From: Plantago major
Lineage: Eukaryota; Streptophyta; Magnoliopsida; Lamiales; Plantaginaceae
DNA: 64,000 bases
NCBI GenBank assembly: GCA_026545765.1
Contig: CM048842.1
Coordinates: 24,776,667-24,840,666, forward strand
Reading direction: 5' to 3'
Position numbers and translations under genes: made by a program. The notes under the pieces were generated by a model, which saw nothing but the letters and a program-made list of their open reading frames with translations, ran no database searches and had not been told where the DNA came from. Shown one piece after another: positions 58,416 to 64,000 of this stretch (positions are counted from its first letter, which is position 1; the number at the start of each line of letters is the position of its first letter).

Positions 58416-60211
58416 CACGTATCCAACTCGGCTCTAGACTTCGCATTGTCCTTTGTTTTTCCCTCAATGTTGCAAAGTGTATTGAATAAGTTCTCGAACA
58501 TGTTCTTCTCAATGTGCAGTGACGGATAAGAAGACTGCTCCAATAAGGCAAGTCCCAGAAGATGCTTCTCTTCCTCCAACCACAATTTTTACCAATTTTC
58601 TCGTTATGTTTCATCCACCCAAGTTCAGTCACCTTCATAAGACCCAACCTATCAATCTCCGCAAGAATTTGTGCACCAGTAAGTCTTGTCGGGGATTTTT
58701 TGTTCATGACTTTATTTTTCAAGAATTGATCCTTGTTCTTCCTGAACGAATGGTCACTTTCTAGCAACCTACGATGACAATCAAACCAACAAAATTTTTC
58801 ACTACCCTTCAGTCTAAATGCATCAGTATCCTCCAAGCAATGTGGACATGCATATTTCCCTGCGGTTTTCCTTCCAGATAACATGGAGTACATAGGAAAG
58901 TCACTCACGGTCCAAAGAAGAGCTGCTCTCAAGGTGAAGTTCTTTTTCGTCGACACATCATATGCAGGGATACCATCCGTCCACAACTCAATCAGCTCCT
59001 TGATTAGGGGTTGCAAGAAAACATCCAACGTCAGTCCAGGATCTTTTGGCCCAGGCACCAACGCAGTCAGAAACATGAATGGCTCCGTCATGCACTCACC
59101 GGGGGCAGGTTGTACGGTGTGAGCATAACTGGCCAACAAGAGTATTTCCGGTCACTTCCAAACGGGTTGAAACCATCCGTGCAAACTCTGTATATGTCTT
59201 GTCAAACGATTTCCATCCGGGTGAGTCTGTTGGATGGTCCATTCTACCATCTTCTGCATTATCCGAGATTACTCGCTCCTTGTGCCACCGCATTTTATCC
59301 GCAGAATCACTTGAAGCATACAATCTCTTCAAACGAGGTGCTAGAGGGAAGTACCACATTTTCTTATATGGGAGATTTTTCTTCTATCGTTTCTTTGCAG
59401 CCCCCTCCTTGTAACGCTTGTACCATTCCTTACCACAGAACTTGCATTGTATTATATCTACATCCTCCTCCCAATAGATCATGCACATTTTCGGACAACA
59501 GTCTATGGTTACCACGGGCAACCCCAAACCCCGCATCTTTTTCTTCGCTTGGTAAAAGCTGGTGGGAACTAGGTTTTCTTCAGGACAAAGGGCCGACATT
59601 ACGTCAACCCATTCATTGAAGCTCGTTTCAAATTGCTGGCCATTATCCTTACAGCTCATTAGCCGAGCCAACAAAGACAACTCAGTGAGCATACACCCCG
59701 GATAAACCGGCTTCCTTGATGATTCTAACAAGTCAAAGAACACCTGAGCCTCGGGATTCGGTGGTTCCTCCACCTCCCCCTCGGTTTCAGTGTTAGTTGT
59801 GTCCATGAACTCTGCCCCTGCAGCATCATACACCATTTGTTCGACTCGAGCTCGAATAGCATCGCCTTCAGATGTACTTTGTTCCCCGACTTGTTCATTT
59901 TTTCTCTTCCTTCCACGCTGTCTGTATTGGTCATATGTATTGGACAGTGCTGCTTCCTCACCATGATGATTCCATACCTGATAAGCAGGCAGGAATCCAT
60001 TTTTCCTCAAGTGCTGGACTACCGCTGTAGGAGTTAGTTATTGCTTGTTTCTGCACTTTTTCATTATACAAGGGCACTTTATCAACCCGTCCTTTACACA
60101 AGCCGGATTTGAGATTGCAAATGTAATGAAACCTTCAACCCCTTTCAGAAAACTCGATTGAACTCTGCCATTTAGAGTACGACAATACATCCATGAATGA
60201 TCGGTATTCAT
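58416..60211 (-). pseudogene. CACTA-2 TNP2-type transposase, N-terminal and core part
   Basis: ATG 60211 opens the transposase-associated domain (DHSWMYCRTLNG, VEGFITFAISNPAC), with one TAA near 60035. It continues in the same frame to 59384 (HLRKNGFLPAYQVWNHHGEE, TELSLLARLMSCKDNGQ, VDIIQCKFCGKEWYKRY). After a frame change comes FPLAPRLKRLYASSDSADKM, the core CTDGFNPFGSDRKYSCWPVM near 59190, then 59139-58405 (GECMTEPFMFLTALVPGPKD, YSMLSGRKTAGKYACPHC). The gene is cut at 58411 by copia copy 2 and resumes at 47133. It is less damaged than in CACTA-1. Confidence 0.88.
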
Positions 60212-60479
60212 TGAATAATTAGATAATAACCTGACACATTTGAATTCATTAGATCGAGGTCTATCATTTATGATAATAAATCAATTTCACAATAATTCAA
60301 TCAATTACTACATAATATAAGTTATATTAGCTTCAATCAATTGTTACGTCATTACATAATATAAGTTACATTAACTTCAATTTTACCATAATGTTTGGTT
60401 TCATATATCAACTAATGATTACTAGTTATACAAGCCTAAAGACAAAACGGATAAAACTCATCATTCTCTTGCAGCCCCC

Positions 60480-60900
60480 CTCCTCACCACTTGTGACGCT
60501 CCCTACCACAGAACTTGCATTCCAACAGATCTACATCCTCCTCCCAATACACCATGCACATGTTCCGACAACAAAAAACGTACTCAATAGGCGGCCCCAA
60601 ACCCCGCCTCTCCCTCATTGGAGGTATGCCATGGACGGTGCTTCCTCATCATGATGAATCCATACATGATACTCAGGCATGAATCCATTACATCTCAAGT
60701 GCTCGAATACCACTGTAGGAGTCATAAATTGCTTGTTTCTGCAGGGTTCCAATGTGCAAGGACACTTTATCAACCCCCGTTTGCACAAGCCGGACGTCCC
60801 ATGGCAAACGCGAGGAAACCTTTAACCCCTTTTACAAAACTCCTACAAACTCTGCCATTTACCGCCGTACGATCGTACATCTATGAACGGTCGGAATTCA
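60480..60900 (-). pseudogene. Extra copy of the transposase-associated N-terminal domain, CACTA-2
   Basis: Decayed duplicate of the segment at 60211-59900, matching 35057-35519 of CACTA-1 (DRS.MYDR, AMGRPACANG, NKQFMTP, GFMPEYHVWIHHDE across shifted frames). Confidence 0.6.
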
Positions 60901-61850
60901 TTAGATACTTTCGTAACCTGACACGTTCCAATTGATTAGATCGTATTTAATTTATTAGATAGATTCCAATTCTGCCAAGATTGTAGAGATTAATTGTTAA
61001 TTATTATACGTTCCTTATAATTTCATGATTAATTATTAAGTGTTCGATATGTGACAAAATTTCCCATGTATTTTAACCATTTCAACCACTTACTACTACG
61101 AGTTATAAATTATAAATTACACGTTAATATATTCAACAAATGGTCTCAAAACATTTAACTAAATCCTCGTTATCTAGTACATATACGAATTTATCAAATC
61201 AAAACTACTTAACATTATACTAATTAACAATCTAAGTGATAGCAATCTCAAAGTTAATTTACTAAATCTTAACATTATACTAATTAACTAGTAATACTAA
61301 TTTGATATATATACGTAACATTAAACTAGTCGAAATTAACAAAACTCCCAAATTTGTCAAAAAATTAGGGTTTCAAAACACTAATCGTAAAACATATACA
61401 AAAACATCAAACATGAAAATCAAGCTTAATCAATCAAACATCAAACATGAAAATCAAGCTTAATCAATCAAACATCAAACACAAAATCAATTTCACAACA
61501 AAATCAATTAATTGACAACCCCAAGCTTAACCCACTACTTCATATAACATATACTAGCTACCATAATTGTTTACAAACATACAATTGATCCAAATTATCA
61601 AAAATCTCAAATTTAGAATAGTTTGGGTTTAGCCTAATACCTTCAAATTGCGGTAAAAATAGCCGAAGAAGGATGAAATTGATCGACCACCCAAGCTCCT
61701 TGTCCCACGAGCTTCGAATTGACACCAAGATTGGCCGGAATGGTGGAGTTTTGGCCGGAAAGTGGAGAAATCAAATTGGAATGGAAAAGGGGAGAAGAAG
61801 GAAGCAGAAGCAAAAATGGTGGAAATGGGGCTTCTGCCCCGATTTTTACT
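60901..61850. other. CACTA-2 5' leader region
   Basis: AT-rich non-coding sequence equivalent to 34261-35056 in CACTA-1. Includes the 34-bp tandem repeat at 61404-61471. Confidence 0.45.
61404..61471. repeat. Two tandem 34-bp units
   Basis: Two identical units starting ACATCAAACATGAAAATCAA (61404-61437 and 61438-61471), followed by a partial third. Not seen in CACTA-1. Confidence 0.85.
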
Positions 61851-61857
61851 ATTTTGG

Positions 61858-62210
61858 GGCGACGGATTGCTATCCGTCGCTAAGACGGATAGCGATCCGT
61901 CACTAGGACCGACGGATAGATTATCCGTCGGTCGCAATTTTTTTTACTTTTATTTTTTAAAAAATTAGCGATGGATAATTTATCCGTCGCTATTTTTTAT
62001 TTTTAAATTAAATTTTAAATAATTTACGATGGATAATCTATCCGTCGTAAATTTTTGAATTTAAAAAAAAAATTAAGAGTCAATACATTAGCGACGGATA
62101 AAATTATCCGTCGCTAACAGAGCGACGGATAATTTTATCCGTCGCTACCCTTAGCGATTCGTCGCTATAGGGGCGACGGAAAATCCGTCGCCCCTTTCCG
62201 TCATTTTTTC
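61858..62210. repeat. Subterminal repeat array, 5' end of CACTA-2
   Basis: GCGACGGAT and ATCCGTCGC units next to the CACTACAAGAAA end. Confidence 0.85.
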
Positions 62211-62227
62211 CCTGATTTCTTGTAGTG

Positions 62228-62230
62228 TAT
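62228..62230. repeat. Target-site duplication TAT of CACTA-2 (right)
   Basis: Matches 42897-42899. Confidence 0.88.
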
Positions 62231-63122
62231 GGGCTGGTGTGACATTGAGAAGAGGTTCAATTGTGATGACCATGTCTGGATGAACTTTGCTCAGGTAATT
62301 GAATTAGAATTCAATATTGATGATTGTATCATGTACTTTTCCCATGTCTTTTTGGCATTTATGATGATTGTATCATGTACTTTATTGTGTAGGATCACCC
62401 ATGTATGGTGAATATGAAATACAAGAAATGGCCTTACTTTGATGACTGGTGTGAGATCCGGGGCAAAGACATAGCAACTGAAAAGAAAGCAAAGAGCTTT
62501 GCAGATATGAACAGCAGGCTATGCATCATGAAAGGCATCCTCTGACTGACAGTGATCTAGAAGAAGGATATGACATTGCAGCTGATGACACACAACCCCC
62601 TAAAGAATCAGTACCAGCTGGTGAAAAAAGATCTGCAGCAGGTCCTTCACTGGTGGAACTGAGGCTCAACCTAGTGAGGGCAATGAGGCTACTAGTACTG
62701 AGGATCAACCTACTCAACCTAAATCTAAAGTACGCAGCTACATTCCTGATATTTGTGAAGGCAATGTCTATCCTAAAAAGAGGAAAATGAAGCCTGGAGA
62801 CTCACAAGAACCTTTTGCCAAATTGATGGCTGGCTTTGTCAATTTCACAAATGAGGAAGTGACCTATGTTAGAGGGTTGGCCGGTGGGAGCTCAAGTGGG
62901 ACTAAAGCATCCACAGATGGTGACTATGTGTCCATGCTTTATGATGAACTGAACAAGTTTCCCCTGCTCCCTTCTCATCACAAGATTACTATAGGTAAGC
63001 AATTGCTTCGTGATAAAACCACATTGCAGTTTTTCCTTGTGATGAATCAAGATGACAAGTTTACCTTTGTGAATGAAGAACTTATGCTCCTGGGTGGAGA
63101 TGATATGAGCTTAGGATATTAG
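62228..63122 (+). pseudogene. Harbinger Myb/SANT-like gene, C-terminal part
   Basis: Continues 42580-42899 with MGWCDIEKRFNCDDHVWMNF, an intron (about 62295-62393), then VNMKYKKWPYFDDWCEIRGK. One-base shifts separate this from HHERHPLTDSDLEEGYDIAA and later from PKKRKMKPGDSQEPFAK, a likely nuclear signal, with a helical C-terminus ending at 63122 (MLYDELNKFPLLPSHHKITI). The order fits PIF/Harbinger ORF1. Frameshifts and the CACTA-2 insertion inactivate it. Confidence 0.82.
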
Positions 63123-63636
63123 TTTGCTTCTGGGAATGAAAGACATACCAACCATTTCAAAGATGGATTGAGGTGCCACAACTGTAGGAGTCTTGTTTTG
63201 TCCATATTTTTTGTCAACTCCATGTAACTTAACTCATGTACTGGTACTTTGTGCAATGGGGCTGTGGTATAATTCCTTGTGCATTGGCTGTGATCTCTGA
63301 TTTGATTAGGATTTGATCATGTATTTTGTTGACTTTGATGGCCATTTATGCGAATCTGATTTGGAGTTAATTGTGTTTTATAATTTCAGTTTGGTAGAGC
63401 TTGAGATTGCATAAAAATAGTCCACTCCTTCATTCATTCCAACTGGAAAGTACATGATAACCTAACACTCAAGCCTTGAAGGTTTGAGACTAAGTCACAG
63501 AACCAAATCACACCAAATAGAACCACTACAGTACAAAACTACATGCTAATCCACTCTACTCCTAATTAACAATACAACTGTAGCCGAAAACCACGAATTA
63601 AGTGATTTCTAGTTTAGAAAATAGAAACACTATGGC
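63123..63636. other. Spacer after the Harbinger Myb-like gene
   Basis: Non-coding. I looked for an inverted copy of the Harbinger left end and found none. Confidence 0.45.
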
Positions 63637-64000
63637 CTATAAAGAGAACAACACATGGGTGGCTGTTTTATGCAAATTCACTACCTTAGTTGAGTGATTT
63701 CTTGTTAAACTTTGGCAGTAGTCTAGCAAAAGTGCTTGATCCCTTGTCCACCTGCACCACCTTGTAAAGTCGAAGATGATTTTCTTCTTGGCAGCCCTGT
63801 TTTCTTCACTTGTAATTATGGCAGCATGCCATTCATCTTCTGTGATACTAACCAAACTATCATTAGGTGAAGCTAAAGCAAACCACATAGGGGCTTGCAC
63901 CAATGGAGAGCCAATACGAGTCCAACTTCCACGAGAACTTTGGGTGCCCTTGCTTTCCGGAGAATCAAATGCCGTATGGTTGTACGGACCACGGGGAGAA
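63637..64000 (-). CDS. Unidentified partial reading frame at the right edge
   Basis: The minus-strand frame is open from the window edge (64000) to the stop at 63637, 121 codons without a start, so it continues outside. Readable parts include GSWTRIGSPLVQAPMWFALA and SITEDEWHAAIITSEENRAA. I do not recognise it. Another frame is open over the last 80 bases and ends with TFARLLPKFNKKSLN, so an intron or a frameshift near 63770 is possible. It may be a host gene or part of the Harbinger element. Its composition (Ser, Trp and charged residues) is unlike random AT-rich sequence. Confidence 0.35.
   Translation of the reverse strand, partial: SPRGPYNHTAFDSPESKGTQSSRGSWTRIGSPLVQAPMWFALASPNDSLVSITEDEWHAAIITSEENRAAKKKIIFDFTRWCRWTRDQALLLDYCQSLTRNHSTKVVNLHKTATHVLFSL

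Larger units (their letters stand above)
42900..62227 (-). mobile_element. CACTA (En/Spm) element, CACTA-2, interrupted by copia copy 2
   Basis: Inverted ends CACTACAAAAATACTGG (42900) and CACTACAAGAAATCAGGG (from 62227 on the minus strand), with TAT duplications. Without copia copy 2 it is about 8.0 kb, close to CACTA-1. Gene order and minisatellite are the same but on the opposite strand. It lies 1.2 kb from CACTA-1, so the two form a large inverted pair. Confidence 0.95.
32291..63122 (+). mobile_element. PIF/Harbinger element, host of both CACTA insertions (right end not found)
   Basis: It starts near 32291 with GGGGCCTGATTGGTTG, which resembles the GGGCCTGTTTGGTT ends of plant PIF/Tourist elements. 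It contains, on one strand, a DDE_Tnp_4-type transposase gene and a Myb/SANT-like gene, the two-gene content of autonomous PIF/Harbinger elements. A matching inverted end was not found before 64000, so the right end is unknown and may lie outside. About 27 kb of this span is CACTA-1 and CACTA-2 (with copia copy 2). The target duplication on the left could not be fixed. Confidence 0.75.

Noticed and set aside
63123..64000. Right end of the Harbinger element
   Set aside because: I searched for an inverted copy of GGGCCTGATTGG and a 3-bp duplication and found neither, so no end is claimed.

Overview
This is plant nuclear DNA, most likely from a eudicot. It is AT-rich and intron-bearing, and almost every recognisable gene belongs to a plant transposable element: a Helitron, Ty1/copia LTR retrotransposons primed by initiator tRNA-Met, a PIF/Harbinger element and CACTA (En/Spm) elements. 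I see no intact housekeeping gene. Host-derived sequence is limited to short fragments (an AAMP-like WD40 gene and a mitochondrial HSP70-like piece) and one unidentified partial reading frame at the right edge. The species cannot be named from the sequence.

Layout. (1) 1-520: end of a plus-strand copia LTR lying in a Helitron gene. (2) 521-10202: the 3' part of a decayed autonomous Helitron, with an RPA-like gene tail, a multi-exon Rep/Pif1-helicase gene and a 3' hairpin ending in CTAG. (3) 10203-14325: AT-rich spacer with a small inverted-repeat element and an open DUF4283/zinc-knuckle gene. (4) 14326-29669: a 15.3-kb minus-strand copia element (copy 1), with TTACG target duplications, two LTRs of about 1.6 kb, gag-pol, and a large accessory gene between pol and the 3' LTR. 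(5) 29675-32290: relic host-gene fragments. (6) from 32291: a PIF/Harbinger element whose transposase gene is split by CACTA-1 (33917-41699, plus strand, duplication GCA) and whose Myb/SANT-like gene is split by CACTA-2 (42900-62227, minus strand, duplication TAT). CACTA-2 is itself split by a second copia element (copy 2, 47134-58410, minus strand, duplication TACAC).

Insertion order in the right half is read directly from the target duplications: Harbinger, then both CACTA elements, then copia copy 2. Removing each insert with one duplication restores the flanking reading frame or the homologous sequence.

The most interesting system is the copia family. Downstream of RNase H both copies carry a gene of well over 1,000 codons. 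It occupies the place of the env-like gene of SIRE-type elements but shows no obvious membrane segment. It has a conserved TATA box of its own, a basic nuclear-type tail, coiled coils and a SUMO-interaction-like motif. In copy 2 its middle part is broken by five short phase-0 GT-AG introns; in copy 1 four are cleanly absent and one remains. Copy 2 has also lost the protease-integrase-RT region through an in-frame deletion that fuses gag to the end of RT and RNase H. It therefore looks like a non-autonomous derivative that kept the accessory gene.
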